Source of the DNA: Astrocystis sublimbata | Taxonomy: Eukaryota; Ascomycota; Sordariomycetes; Xylariales; Xylariaceae | Reading direction: 5' to 3' | NCBI GenBank assembly: GCA_022453515.1 | Contig: JAJNNY010000006.1 | Coordinates: 558,001 to 622,000 of the forward strand | DNA length: 64,000 nucleotides | In this document: positions 23,836-37,496 of the stretch, piece by piece | How positions within the stretch are numbered: the stretch's first letter is position 1 | Layout: the number at the start of each line of letters is the position of its first letter | Notes under the pieces: model-generated | The model's database searches: none | The model's input: the letters and a program-made list of their open reading frames with translations, nothing else | Told to the model about the DNA's origin: nothing | Made by a program: the position numbers and the translations under genes

Positions 23836-25339
23836 CTAATAGGCAGCCATAGCCCTCTGGGAACGCAGCGGGCTCTGCGAGCTCTGCGGGCGCTGCTGAT
23901 GATGCTCCGAAAAACGGCGATGAAGCAGGTGTTGTACAAGGGAGCGGGGCCTGACGAACTCGACGTCCGGCAGGCTGAAGCGGCGAACACGATTCTTGCT
24001 TGGCTGCCACCGTGATTTGATACAGTCGTCGACAAGAGCCATGAGGCCAGTCGCTACAACGACACTAGAAAAGAGTTAGAGAAGCTTTGGGAATAGTTGT
24101 GTGGATTGAAGGGAAGAAGGTGCATGAGACCCATGCACGATGTAGGTCGTCTGGTTGGAAGCCGGGTCCTTCGAGGGGATGCACTTACTCAGCGACGTCT
24201 GTCTGCACGTCGATCAGGCTCGAATCGCTGATCCACATATGGCAGGGGGGAATCCAACCACCTGCGTCCTCATCGCTCTCGATCTGGCTCGGGGTCCTAC
24301 TCTCGGGAACAATATGAGCGACAGGCGCGTGGTCGCCGTCGCGGAACAGGTGAAAGGATACTGTTCCCGTCAACCTGTCTACAATCCTTCTCCAGACGTA
24401 TTTATGCTGCCACCACTCAAAATCGTATCTTTTAGCTTTGTGCCCTCGACGCCGAATATCTACTCGCGCGTAATTCGAGAATTCGAGTTTGATGATATTC
24501 GTGGAAACGGGACGCGCCTTAGGCTTATGCTCATGCATAGAGAGGTGATCGAAACTGCTGGCGACTTCATCGTCGTCGTCTACCAATAGAGAATGGCTTG
24601 TCCCTGGCCTGCCTTTCGTAGAATACAGTGATCCAGAAGTCGACGAGCGGCGCAAGGTTGGCCGGCATGTGAGAGTTTTCACCGCCGTCGAAACGGACTT
24701 CTGTAATATGGGATGGCGTGTCTCAACCGGATCCACATATTTGCGCTTGGAGTTGCAGACCTCACGACCGGAGTCACGGCAATATCGTCGGAGAGAAAAG
24801 TCGCGCTTGCCCAGATCGCGCATACGTAGATGAAAGAGCTGAATTGTCTTTTTCCGTCGGCCAGAAATGATCGTGTCCACACGGAGATTCATATTACCAT
24901 CTGGTGTCAGGTCATCATGGCGGATGATGAGCTTGTTCATCGATGGGAATAGTGCAGCAAAGTGCTCTGGCGTAGAAGGTCGGACGTTGATGTCCTCGAT
25001 CTCGTGGCGATACACAGGTAATGGAGGTATTTCCGGATGTTCAAGACAGCTATCCAGCCCCAGATCTTCATCTTCATCGTATGATGCCTGCGATGAGTAT
25101 GTCTCAACGGAGGAACGCTCCACCACGCTGCTGGGGGGCGAGTCGAAGTGGCGGGTGTGATAGGGTAATCGTGTGCCCGCGCCTTGTGAGCTTGGGTCTG
25201 AACCTTTGATCGATGGTGGCCGACTGTCGTATAAAGAAGATGGAACTGTGCTCCTTGATCCGTACGAGTCAGAGCTCTGTCTTGTATGCCGAGTGCTGGT
25301 CGTATGGTTCGAGACGGTGGTATCTCTCCTTCGTGACAT
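23836..25339 (-). CDS. Conserved ascomycete protein of unknown function
   Basis: Two exons, complement(23836..24064, 24189..25339), with a 124-bp intron (GTAAGT donor, CTAAC branch, CTAG acceptor), give 459 aa from the ATG at 25339. The first 110 residues are Ser-rich and disordered. From about residue 120 there is a folded domain with LPSMNKLIIRHDDLTPDGN-like strands in the order MNKLIIRHD, LFHLRMRDLGKRDFSLRRY and CRDSGREVC, then a linker, then EFSNYARVDIRRRGHKAKRY and YDFEWWQHKYVWRR. The second exon continues as VVVATGLMALVDDCIKSRW, probably a buried helix, and a basic tail. No catalytic motif is visible. I remember similar proteins in other Sordariomycetes without function. Confidence 0.75.
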
Positions 25340-28300
25340 GATGATCAAAAGCTACGCGCTGGTATGCGCAGAAGCAATATCCACAGCCGCTGGAAGCGAG
25401 AGGGGAAAAGCTTTTGCCTTATATCCTAACTGGTACGGCTGTAGATCTTCAAGGGCCTTAGATGACCTTGGATGACCACGCTCGAGTGGGGGCCGTTGAA
25501 CCCGCAAGGATGTATTTCGATGTATGTAAGTGGCCTCCGCTGCGGCCTAGCGATGAGGTAGGTTGGCACCTTCGATATTATTTCTGTAAGGGAACAATCC
25601 GGACGTGGGAGGAAGGGGGGGGGGGGGGGGGGGGGTATTGGGAATTATGAAGCAGTGCTCCAACAAACTTCAGGGAACGCAGATTGAGGTAAGAATAAGG
25701 TTGGGGAGTTAACTTTGTTTAACATTAGGTAGGGACTACAATCTTCACGTTTCAATCAAAGGGCCAGGCCAGTTAATAACTAGAAAAGATAGATAGGGCA
25801 ATTGGAGCAACAACTGGAGCAACATGGCATGACGAGAGACGTGGACTTAGACGCAGGAAAAGAGGAACTGGGGTGTGAGCTGACAGCCGGCTGGCTAACT
25901 GACGATACCAAATACCTACGAGTACACAATGTGAAGGGTGTAGCATTGAAGTCTGGCACAGCGCAGTAGGGTACGTACAGCACATCGTGGAATATGGAAG
26001 ACAGGCAAGGCGTGTCCATTCGGAGAGAGACCCGCGGGCAGAACCGGGGACTGTGCATGATCCAGGGAAGCCCCTCGGTACCTGACGATGAGCAAGCGTG
26101 GTGTGTCATGGTTTTGCAGGACTCGGCATCGGGCGACGTCGTTGGGTGGCAGACCCCGGTCACTCGCGAAGCTGGCGTGCCATTGCGGATGCACCCTGGG
26201 CATCTGGCATCCCAGAACAGCAGAATATAGATAGAGATGTGTGGGGGGTGGACGAATGAGGCATCTGTCAGTCAATGCTGTGCCCAATGCTGCACCCTAT
26301 CGTCCGCGGCTCTCTCCCCTCGGCCCTCCGTCTTGCGGCCTGGAGCGACGAAAGACAGCACGCACACACGCATGACATTTGCCCTTGTCGCCTTGCTCGC
26401 CATCACCAGCACAGCACCCGATCCAGGCGTACCCAGCAGGGGCAGCAGGGAGGGCGGCAACAGAGACCACATTGGTCAAGCGACAGCCAGTCGGTCTGCG
26501 CAGCCACTATGTTCGTCTATACCTAGATAGTCTGTTGTGGTATTGCAGTATTGCAGCTGACGTTCGTCATTCGCAAATGTCACCGGAGGGGAGAGGCGAG
26601 AGGGATGGTGAGAATAGTGGGCGGCGTAGCCAAAACATCGAACCACCAGGTCTGCCCCGGCACCAGCAGGACAGCCAGCCCACCAACCAGCCTATTTTCT
26701 CACACGTGCTTCATTGGCGGCGTTCGGCAGAGGAGATTGACTGGTATTCTAGAATACTCCAAAATGGATGAGCGTCCATGCCGGGTGCATGCAAATGGTA
26801 GTGCGAGACGCTGTGAAACGCGGGCAGCAGTACTACTGCAGCAGTACAGGAAGAACTCTTGAATCTTGATCTCCTACCTGACCAAGGTTATTCTATATAC
26901 AGTGTCTACAATCCCGATGCCATGGGGTTTACTGTATATATGCACAGTGAGCACATGGCGCCTACAGGCTACAGGTAAGTACCTACCTGAAGCATCCCTT
27001 GCTGCGATGGGCAGCTGCCAAGGGGCTTGGGTAGACATCGCGTACCTCCCATCCCAGGTGATGCCGACCACGTACAGTACACAAGGTAGCGACCACAGCT
27101 ATGACTGTGGCTAGGTAGTTGTGGCTTTGGCCAACCGATTTATCTCCAATCGTATGCGACGATTGCGTCTGGCCACTCTTTCGTCACCGCCCATGGAGTC
27201 CGCCGATACGAGGCAATCGACGTCGTCACTCACCAACACCTTACCTGTGTTAATCTTGACCTCACGCTTGAATCCATTTAGCCCAATCGGCAATAATCGA
27301 CTATCAACCGCCGAAGTGTGTGTATGTCGTGTCAAGACGTAGTGAGTAGACGATGACTATCTCCAGCTTGATCGACCCTTTTGCTCGTTGTACTAGGTAA
27401 TTGAGGAGCTGCCGCCGCTTCCCTCTGCCTATGCTCGCTATGATAGGTGCTATCGCCACGGTCATACTCGCGAATCGTGGTGAGCTTGGCCACTCACTCA
27501 TCCGAGCAGCCAAGATTTGCACGACACGCCAACATACCCATATGTTGCCATGTCACGGAAGGGAAACCGACAACCCGAGCTACTTCCCCTATTCATAATC
27601 ATTGCGAAGCCGGTCCACGATATCTTACGTCGCTCGTGGCTTTTTTTAAGTGCAGCGCCAACGACTTGCAAGCCGCGGTGTGTGTGTGTGCAGTCATAGG
27701 TATTGAGCCGTGCCATCGCCTGCAATGCAACCTTCGCATCAGAATTATAGCTCGCAAAGGTAATTCGTGACGATACCACCTCGGCGTCGCCAGTAACTGC
27801 CATATCACGTCAAGCAGCTGGCTCGACTGGTTATCCCTTTCTCCACCTCGAATTCCTGTACAGCACACTCACCCAACCACACCATAATGCATCCATCCAT
27901 CACTTTAGCAAATGTCGCATTGAACATATTGCGCTGTTTTCTATCCTTGTACACGACGTTCTATAAGACTTCTTCCTATTGCCATTGATTTGGTAACTGC
28001 GACTCATCTACAATTGTATCCTGTCATGTTCTTCAATAATCGTGCTTCATAACATTCCAATACTGTTACTGCGATTATCTAACTCGCCAAAGTTAGTATA
28101 GAAGCTGTAGACCCAGCAGAAGATGCTGGGGGCCCACAGAACAGCACCTCACGAGCTAACAGCTTGTGGACCGAGGACTAATGCGCCACGGAGCTTCACG
28201 ATGATTCTTGTAACCACTCGATAGCAGCGTCTCTCAATGGTCATTTTGACACCAATGATCATGATTCTCGATTTTTTTAACACTTTGCCTAGTTGAATTG

Positions 28301-29822
28301 ACTAGTCATCGCAGCCCCGTCCCTTTCTGCACTGCTGCATCTTGCCTAATTGGGGCAATGGTGTGGCAGTCGTTCATTCGTCGGCTGTTGGGTCCCGACC
28401 TCCACGTCGAGTACAGACGTTCTGGTAGGTAGGCATCCCCGGCACGCTCAGGCACGTGTTTCGGGCGCTGCACAGAGCGCATCTCACGCCGAGGCTGTCC
28501 TGGGCCAACACAATGGTTGGTCGTCAGTTGCTGTGCATGGAACTTCTCAAGAGTGCGTCTGCCCCGGTCAGGTTTAAACGCTCCCCCGGCGCAGCTAGCA
28601 TTTCGCTAGCACAGCAGCCTGGACCTGGATGGTGTTCATGTGTTCATCACATCTCAGGCTTACCAGGCCCAATGAGCAAGGCGTTATCACACTTCTCCGA
28701 AAACGGGATCGCAATCTATCTGCCGCTTGCATGCCGACATCGAACTCCTTGGTGGACGATCAGCCATGGGAACAACCGGCTTTCTTCTGTGTCGGCTGCG
28801 CCGCTGCGGAACATCAAGCACGTATTAGCTTGAGTTGGTAGAAATGATGCAACACCCGTAAACTCGTCGCAAGAGTCACGGGCCCAAAAGGACCAATGAT
28901 TTGAATAAGTTGTTCCGAGATGTCAGATCTTCCAGGGTGCCAGGCAATGTTCCAACCTATCTGGCTTGCACTTTTCTCTCTATCGTCGCCACCGAAGGTA
29001 TTCCGAGCGTATACCCCACAGGTAACCGAAACCGGTATGTTGTGTAAGATGGATTGCAGATACCGTATGTCTATTAGGCCGGTATTAAGGGACCGTCAAC
29101 GCAATTAAATGGCCCCGGAGGTCTGGGCAGTCAGATCTTCTGATATATCATACATAGAATAAGTTTGGGCAAAGGCCGAGTGGACTTCGTAGCCCGCTGT
29201 CCTAATATTGCTCCAGGATCGCAGTCTTAAGTGGAACAAGAATAAGAGTCACGGTTTCTGATTGACTCCCATTGCAATGCTGCCTTAGGCTCGTGTTGGC
29301 TTTAATAAACTTGTACCCCGGCTCTTGCCCAAGTCTCGCAGCAGTCATCATGGGCTCGAACCTATCAGTGTTCGTATGCCATACCTCCAATTGTCAATCT
29401 CATCGTCATTCTAGGATACCTCGCCAAGTTCCAATTGGTGACCGAGGTAAACTCTTGTACAGCTTTCGCTGTGACAGAAGCTCCAATTCACCGGTCCATG
29501 GAGGAGTGAATGAAGCGTGAATGAAGGATCAGCGTGTGATGGTAGAGTCGATCATTTTGCATATTATTTTTTATCTTAAAGATTTGAAACTTAAGAAAGA
29601 AACTACCTAGGTACCAGGTAGGTAGGGTTACAGTTCTACCCCCGTGCTATTCAATACCTCCTAGTGGGCTACACCCTTGCTCTGAATTATGTGGGTCGCA
29701 AAATACTGAGATACCTCCATCTCTGACCCACTCCAAGTCAGACGCCAATATTCAATAAAGCAGTAGAGTTGTTTAACCCGTCGATTAACTGTACTAGGTA
29801 CCTATGTAGGTATGGTAACGAC
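25340..29822. other. 4.5-kb gene-free border of the polyketide cluster
   Basis: No gene is supported. Overlapping short frames occur on both strands and none shows a motif. Noted items are a 21-G homopolymer at 25615-25635, AGGT-type motifs at about 26972-26990, 29605-29632 and 29791-29812, and low-complexity CAGCA/CACAC stretches. The stretch separates the conserved genes on the left from the biosynthetic cluster on the right. Confidence 0.5.
25615..25635 (+). repeat. Poly-G homopolymer, 21 bases
   Basis: An uninterrupted run of G preceded by GGAGGAA. Such a run can be a slippage or assembly-uncertain site. It lies in the promoter side of the conserved unknown gene ending at 25339. Confidence 0.9.
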
Positions 29823-32800
29823 TTATTCCTCATCCGCAGCCTCAAGCGCAGCGACGGCCATCTCCGCCAAGCCCGCCAGGTTACAAGTCTTACTCATGAG
29901 CATCAAAAGTGGGATGTCAACCGCCATGGAGCTCCAGAACCACGTGCGGAACTCGGCAGCCAGCATGCTGTCCATGCCGTAGTCGCTGAGTGGCTTGGCA
30001 ATGTCCACGGCATCGTATTTGATGAGCACCAGGTTGCCGAACCTGTGTCGGACGAAATCAAGCACCGCCTCGGTGAGCGTCAGCCCGTCCTGGAGGCCCT
30101 TGGCGACTGGCACGGGGTACCGACCCTCCTGCGCGGCCCGGTCGACGTCGCCCGCGCCATCGAGCGCGTGTGCCAGCAGCGCCGCCCGCGGGTCGTCGAG
30201 CGTCGGGTTGTTGCCGTCAAACCCTTGGCGCCGCAGCTCCTTGAGGCCCGTAGGCTCGAGGCCCGTGAGCAGGTGAGCTGACGCCAGTCCGTCCGTAGGG
30301 TGGTGGATGCTTGGGAGGGCGGCGGGGGCTCCAGCCTCGGCCGACGACGACGAGCTAAGCGCGAGGTCCAAGATTTGCACGAGCTCATCGGCATCGATGG
30401 CGTGGATGCCCTTGCGCTTGAGCAGGGCCTCGATCTCCGGGTTGTCGTGCAGGTACCCCACCTCGGAGATCATGCCCAGCCCGATCGACACGGCTGGCAA
30501 GCCCTGGCTGCGCCGATGCCGCGCGAACAGGTCGAGGAAGTGGTTGGCGGCGCAGTAGTTCGACTCCGTGGCCGTGCCGACGCTGCCTGAGATGGACGAT
30601 GTGAGGAGGAAGAAGTCCAGGTTTCCGTCGCGTCCCGAAGCTCGTAGCGCGTTGTGTAGGTACCATGTTCCCTGGACCTTGGGGTCGATGGCTGTATGCC
30701 AGTAATGGTTTGACATGGTTGAGAAGAGGGATTCCTGTGAGTTTGGAGACATTGTGTTATCGAGATGCCATGTGGTAAATGAGTGTTCGTCGAGCGACGT
30801 TGGGCAAGGGGGGATGTTTTACTCACGTTCAAACCCATTGCAGCCTGGACAACACCGCCGATATCCCCCTCGGCAGCAGCAACAGTAGCAATTACATCCT
30901 TCTCATTGCAAATATCCCCCGTCACGACAGTGCACTGAGCACCGGAAGCTCTGATGTCGTCAACAAGAGCCTTGGCAGCAGGCTTAGCAGTGCCCGACCG
31001 CCCGAGGAAGACGAACTTCCTCGCGCCACGCTGCACCATCCAGCGGGAGACGGTGCGCCCCAGACCGCCTAGGCATCCGATCATGATATAACTCTTCTCC
31101 CTGGAAAAGACCGTCTCGTGGCGCAGGCGCTGTACGCGTATCTTGACGTCCAGTTTCTGGAGGTTAATCGCGACACGGCCCAAACGAGCGCGCGACGAAA
31201 ACGAGCGAAACGCGGCCGTCGCCTCGGATACGTCGAAGACCTGTAGGGGCTCGATGGCCCTGATCTTGCCTTCGCGGTAGAGCCCCATAGTCTGTGCTAG
31301 CAAATCCCTCCAGGTTTGGTGCATACGATCGTCGGTGGAGTTGTACAAGTAGCTTAGATCGAAGGCGGTAAAGGTGGTATTCTTAAGGAACTGATCCATC
31401 TCGAGGCGTCCGGCTGTCGATAGATCGAGCTTACCGATCTCTATAAACCGACCGAAATTGGCCGTGCACTTCCAGGTTGCGTGCAACTGGTCGCCTGTTA
31501 GGGAGTTCAGGACGACGTCGACACCGCGGCCTCCCGTAGCCTTCAGAACGTCTTCGTGGAAGGACGTGTCACGGGAGCTGAAGATGTTTTGGGGCTCGAT
31601 TCCTACATTGTCGACGAGGTACTTCCTTTTCTCTTCTGTCGACACGGTGGTGAAGATTTGCGCGCCCGCTAGCTTGGCAATCTGGATCGCCGCTATGCCT
31701 ACACCGCCCGCTCCCGAGTGAATCAGCACGCTTTCGCCACTGCGAAGATTGGCTCGGTGATGGAGTGCATAGATAGCTGTCGCGTATGGTACTGCTAGCG
31801 TCGCGGCGACGTTGAGGCCCTCGTCGCTTTGGAGCTTGAAGCAGGCCCATTCGGGCAGAGTCTGAATGGTTTCGAAGTGCGTGGGTGCCATTGCCACGAC
31901 ATTGTCGCCGGCGGCCAAACCTTTGACCGCCGAGCCGACTTTCTCAACGGTGCCGGTACATTCGAGTTGGCAAGTCGCGTTTGGTGTGTCTACACGGCCT
32001 GCTAGGACGTAGAAGTCTTTAGCGTTGACACCGACCGAGGCGACGCGAATGCGGACGTCGTTCGGACCGAGCTCGGGAAGAGCTGCCTGCTTGAAGAACA
32101 ACGTGTCGAACTGTCCGACGCTCTCAATCCCAAGGCGGACGAGTCCGGCGTCTTTGAGTGCTAGGGTAGCCATCTCGAGACCCTGCTTGGCTCGGAAGAG
32201 ACTATTGATACCAGCGTCTGGCACGTAGCGGCTGATGCGGACGGTGCCTGCTTGCTGCACGAACTCGCGATCAACGGTGCTACCCCTTTGGTTCAAAGTA
32301 GCAATGAGGTGACGGGCAGTGATCTCAGGATTGATCTCGGATTCGTCGACGTCAAAGGTATAAAATCGAAGAGATGGCTGTTCTAGAACAAGAGACCGGG
32401 CTAGACCTGACACAAGAGCATGGTCGGGACGTTCGCCTTGAACGGTGTTGCCGTTTGTGACCCAGACCAAAGATGCGGCACGATCGGTCATGAGCTTCAC
32501 TCTATCCATGTCAGTGTCAGAGATGGTAGAGAGAAGAGGCCTTCTTGCTTCGCATATGGTGAACACAGTAGTGCCAGAAGGGATGTGGTCGGCTGTGAGC
32601 GCGTCCATTGTGACGCGGGTCGGAGCAACACCCTTCAGAGCGCAGATGCCACTTTCGAGTGCCGGGGCTAGTGCTGTTTCCTCTCGCTCGACGATGAGGA
32701 AGTTTTGCTTGTTGAAAGCTTCCTGATCAGATTTGGTAGGTTTCGTGTGGGCGAGCACGAGAGACGCATCACCATCAGCGACAGGGTAGGCAACGCTAGC

Positions 32801-35800
32801 CAAAGTCTCTGACGAGCTTATCCCCTCTGCAGAAGAGCCAGAGCAGAGCGCTAGGACAACGCCATCCTTATTGAGCAAGCTGTACACCTTATCCATATAC
32901 GCCGACAACCAAGGTCCACCGACTGGGATCAGGATCATATCGAAGGCATTTTCTCCGAAGGGCGTAGGCTCCTTGCATCGCTCGCCAGTCTCAAGGTTAA
33001 CGGGACCGCCTGATAGAAAGCCGTCTTCGGAAAACGAAGCGGTACTATAAGACGACATACGCTTGAACTCGCTTTCGGCACTGAGGAGCGTCATCGCAGC
33101 AAGAGTAATCTCGTGGATCTCATTGCCCAGCTCTAGGATTCGCATTCGCGGATTCTTGTGCGCGAGGAGATCGAGCATCGAGCCCAGTTTGAGAATGCTC
33201 GCGTCATCGAGAGGGGAGTTAGCTTCCTCGATGAAGCGCTTGAAATGCAGCTGGGCGCCCTCGTTGCTCATGAAACCGAGACCAAAGGGATCGGGCTTCC
33301 ACAGGACTCGAAGAACAGGGTGGCGCGTGTCCTCATTGTCAGCAGGTGCGGCATGATACGGCGCAAGACGAAGCCGATCCATTCTCGCGATGACCTCGCC
33401 GTCAGACATGATCTCAGCACCGACCTCAGCAGATCCGAAGCCCGTGGTTTGCGCAATCGAATGGATGTCACATTGCGCACTTGCAGCCGCGGGTGTGTTG
33501 ACCGTCATGGACGGGAAGCGGGTGGGAACTTTTGCTGGGAGATCTCGAGGCTTGCCTGATGTCGTTGCCACAATGGCAGTCTGCATCATGGCATCAAGCG
33601 TGATGGGATGGATGGGGTAGATTGACAAAACGTCCCCGCATGCCTTCTTCAGAGGTGCCTTGGCGCTAGCATAGGAATGCATCTTCATGCGAGGTGTGAC
33701 AAATTCCTCGATGGACTGGAACTCTGGACCAAAGTTGAGGCCTTCTTTGACCATTCTTTTATACCACGTTCGCTTAGCAGTGGGCTCGAGAACACCTTCG
33801 GGTGCTTGGTATAACGAATCGAGTTCGACCGCTTCCCTACTCACAGCAATGGCACCCTTGACATGGGGAACGTTCACGCCATCCTGGTAAGATGAGATGC
33901 CGAAGTCCCACCAGATGAAAGATGATGACGCATTCGTGATAGGTGATTTCTGAAGAGATGTGAAGATTTCGGTCTCCGCGCCGTGGTCCTGACTTAGGGT
34001 AAGTGCATTGGTGATGTTAACGTTCTCGAACCGGAAAGAGAGCGATTTCTCGGCATCTCTGTCGATTTCGGCGCCCTGCATAACCGCCTCCATGGCCATA
34101 GCAAGATATCCGGCACCAGGAAAGACCACAGTTTCCTCGAGCTTGTGGTCTCCAAGCCACGAAACGTCACCGAGGCGGAGGATATTTCTAAACGTAAAGT
34201 CCTGCCCGTTGCCTCCGGGAACGAGTGAGCCCAGAAGCTCATGTCGCGGATACCTGCGTTGCCTATACTCGATACTTGCCCGGGACTCGCTCCAGAGGAG
34301 TTTCCCATAGTTAAACCGGTAAGGTGGAAGGTCGGTGAGGACCCGGTAGTGGCCGCGAGACTTTGAGCTGGAGTTGTGGAGACCATTAACGAGCGACCAG
34401 TTGATACTGTAACCGAATATCCATAGCTTGCCAGCGAAACTCAACGTCGTTGTAAGAGCGTTAGAGAACCGCTTGATGGGTGCAGCATACTTGAAGTCTG
34501 CATCGGCCATGCCACTCTTCTGGAGTGTCTGTTTCACAGGGAGCTCCATGGATGAGTGAGGACCAACTTCAACATAGCAGTGCTGGCCATTCGACTTGTA
34601 TATCTCAGCCACGGCAGCGGAGAACTTCACCTGACTCTCCAGATTCTGGCGCCAGTAGGCGGGACCGAAACCTGAGACCTTGGCTTCTCCGGTGACGGAT
34701 GATACCATAGTCGCCGCGTGTTGGGGAAGCATTACGGATGGCCCCAAGGTCGGCAATATATTCTCGAGCTGTGATTCGTAGGCCCTCCCTAGAGCCAACA
34801 TGTGATGTGAATGGTATGCCTGTCCTCCCGTCTTGAGCTTGCGAGCAAAGATGCTCCTCTGTTGTAGCTCGGCTAGGAGCGTGTCGATTGCCGCCGAATC
34901 ACCTGAGATCGTGACGCTCTCTGGCGCGTTCACGCAGGCTACGCGGATCTTATCGGCGAGTCCCTGCTCGGCGATGTCCTCAGACGCGGTGGTCTCCGAT
35001 AGGCCTGCAGCCATCATGGCACCATCCGCCTTATTTTGAGAGGCGAAGAAGCCACGGTAGTAAGCAATCACGATGGCCTCAGAAGCCGAGATATGGCCAG
35101 CAGCGAAAGCAGCAGCAATCTCACCAGACGAGTGACCGACAGTTACAGCGGGTCGGATGTCCCAAGAAAGAAGAAGCTGTACAATGGCTATTTGTATAGC
35201 TGTGCAGCAGGGTTGGGATCGGCAAGGCTCATTGATAAGGTCGGAATTCTCAGTGTCTATGAGAGCTTCTACCAACGACCAATTAGGGCGATGGGGGAGC
35301 GTCCGAAGGACGGAATCCATCTCGGAAATTGCTTTCATGAAGACAGGGAACTCGAAAAAGAGCTCGCGGCACATGCCGGCCCATTGCGAGCCTTGGCCGG
35401 TAAAGACGAACGCCAGAGGTTTCGAAGCAGCATCAGAGGCAGCGGTGCCCGTTGTGAAGGCCTGCTCTTTGAAGGACTGAGAGATACCGTCCCCACGCCG
35501 CGCGACCAGAAAGCCTCGATAGTTGAAGTTGGAGCGTCGTGACGCGAGTGTGTGAGCAAGATCGAGGATGTTGGTCTGCTCCCAATCGAAGTTCGCCATG
35601 TCTTCCCGGCGAGCATCTAATGACGCTTGTGTGGCAGCCGAGAGGGGAAGTACAACTGCAGATTGACTTACTGAAGGCTTGCTGGTATGAGTTTCAACAG
35701 CCGCCTTCTGCAAGACAGCGTGGGCATTCGCACCGCCGTACCCAAACGAGTTGACGCCTCCACGGTAAGTTAGTAAATTCATTGGGAACGGATGCACAAG

Positions 35801-37496
35801 CCTTGAAGGGTGTAGAATAGGAGTAGATAACGACCACGATGAAGATGGAGCCAAGGCCATTGTTATGTTTACGATGACAGACTATTATCGCTGTCGAACC
35901 AGGATAATTCATCTGGCCTCAAGAGAAGCAGACAGGAAGGGGAAGTAAGCAGAAATACTAACCAATACAACGTGCGCCAGCCGCATGAGCCGGCCATTGA
36001 ACCAGCTCAGTCGGAATTTGGAAATTACGCTCTTCTATACTGAGCTTGGGGTTGATGTTCTTTAACCCGTACGTTGGTGGGATCTGGCCGCGCTCCAGCG
36101 CCATTGTGGCCTTTATGACACTGGAGATGCCGCTCGCAGCTTCAGAATGACCGACATTCGATTTCACTGATCCGATCATAAGTGGGCGGTTCGGGGTGCG
36201 CAAAAAGACAGTTGCAAGACCGTCGACCTCGATCGCATCGCCGACTTTGGTGCCCGTGCCGTGGCACTCGACGTACGTGATCTCGTTGGGGCACACATTG
36301 GCACGGGCCAGGGCCTTGCGGATAACGGCTGCCTGGCCATCGCTATCGGGGAGAGAGATTCCAGCAGTCTTTCCGTTGCTGCAAAGAACGGATGATCATG
36401 TTAGAAGGCTGTCCGCCAGATATAATCTCCGATAAAGGTGCGACGGGGCAGCCTTACGCGTTCACAGCAGTGCCCCTTACCACACTGCGGATTGGATCAC
36501 CATCCCGAATGGCATCTTCGAGTCTCTTGACGTACAATGCACCGATACCATCGGCGCGGCCATATCCATCTGCGGAGGTATCGAAGGTGTGGCATTCCGA
36601 CGTGGCTGACAGGACTCCGGCCTTCATCGTGCCGATATGCTGCTCAACGGATTGGATCAGATTAGCACCGGCCACGATGGCGGCGTCGCATTCGTGGTTC
36701 TGGAGTGCCACACATGCTGTGTGTAGCCCGTAGAGCGAAGACGAGCATGCTGTGTCAAGGACAAGACTGTTTCCCACCCATTATTCAGTCAGTCACCCAG
36801 TCAGTGGGTGGAGGAGTCAACGTGTTCAGATAAAAGAATCATACCTGGGCCCCTTGAGGTTGAAGACATGGCTGACGCGGTTTCCAAGTATAGTGGTACC
36901 CATACCAGTAGCAGAGTAACGCTCCAGGTAGTCACTGTCCCGAGTCTGCATGACCTGGTAATCCACGGTGAAGTTCCCGACGTATACGCCAGTATTCGAG
37001 CCCGAGGCCTTTTCGAGCGGTATGCCCGCGTTCTCGAGACACTCAAAAACGGTCTCCAGCAGCTTGCGCTGTTGGGGGTCCATATACAGCGCCTCGAGGT
37101 TGTTTATGCCGAAGAAGCTGTTCTCAAACTGCCGGCAGTCCTCGTCGCGGAAGTACCCCCCTTTGGTGACGACACTCCCTGGGCGATCGCCATTTGGGTG
37201 GTAGAAGGCATCGATGTTAAACCGCGACTTGGGGATGTCGCATCGCCCCGTTTTGCATTGTGAAATAAGCTCCCAGAAAGCATGAGGCGAATTTAGTTTA
37301 CCAGGTAGATGGCAAGCTATTGTGTGTCGTCATTCTTATTAGCACATGGCCGCAACTATGTTGAGATGCCATCTTTCCTAGACTCACCAAGGCCACAGAT
37401 GGCTACCGGCTCTGCTGATGGAACCTTGTCGAAAGAACTCTCTGACGGGGTGGGGGATGTCTCTTGGGAGGAGTCGGGTAGCATGAAAGGTGCCAT
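29823..37496 (-). CDS. Highly reducing type I polyketide synthase (KS-AT-DH-decayed MT-ER-KR-ACP)
   Basis: Six exons, complement(29823..30734, 30827..35757, 35963..36378, 36458..36766, 36845..37316, 37388..37496), give 2382 aa; introns of 92, 205, 79, 78 and 71 bp all keep phase. KS: Cys201 in DTACSSS, His336 in HGTGT, His374 in KSNVGH. AT: GQGSQW near 556 and GHSSGE with Ser645. DH: His973 in GDHKLEETVVFPGAGY and Asp1157 in PITLDAMM; the usual Gly four residues after the His is Glu. The methyltransferase region has RILELGNEIHEIT near 1309 in place of the Gly-rich SAM motif, so it is probably inactive. ER: SGAGGVGIAAIQIAKLAGA near 1784. KR: GCLGGLGRTV near 1995 and active-site Tyr2139 in SNYCAAN. 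ACP: DYGMDSM with Ser2335. There is no thioesterase, so release is unassigned. It should build a reduced, unmethylated chain from malonyl-CoA. Divergent from the AYR1-like reductase gene. Confidence 0.95.

Noticed and set aside
27111..27868. Cluster of open frames on both strands
   Set aside because: Mutually overlapping, with no motif or splice pattern; no gene model could be supported.
30470..35860. A single 1796-codon frame as the whole PKS
   Set aside because: It lacks the ketosynthase N-terminus and ACP; its first 34 codons are intronic and its last codons run past a splice donor.
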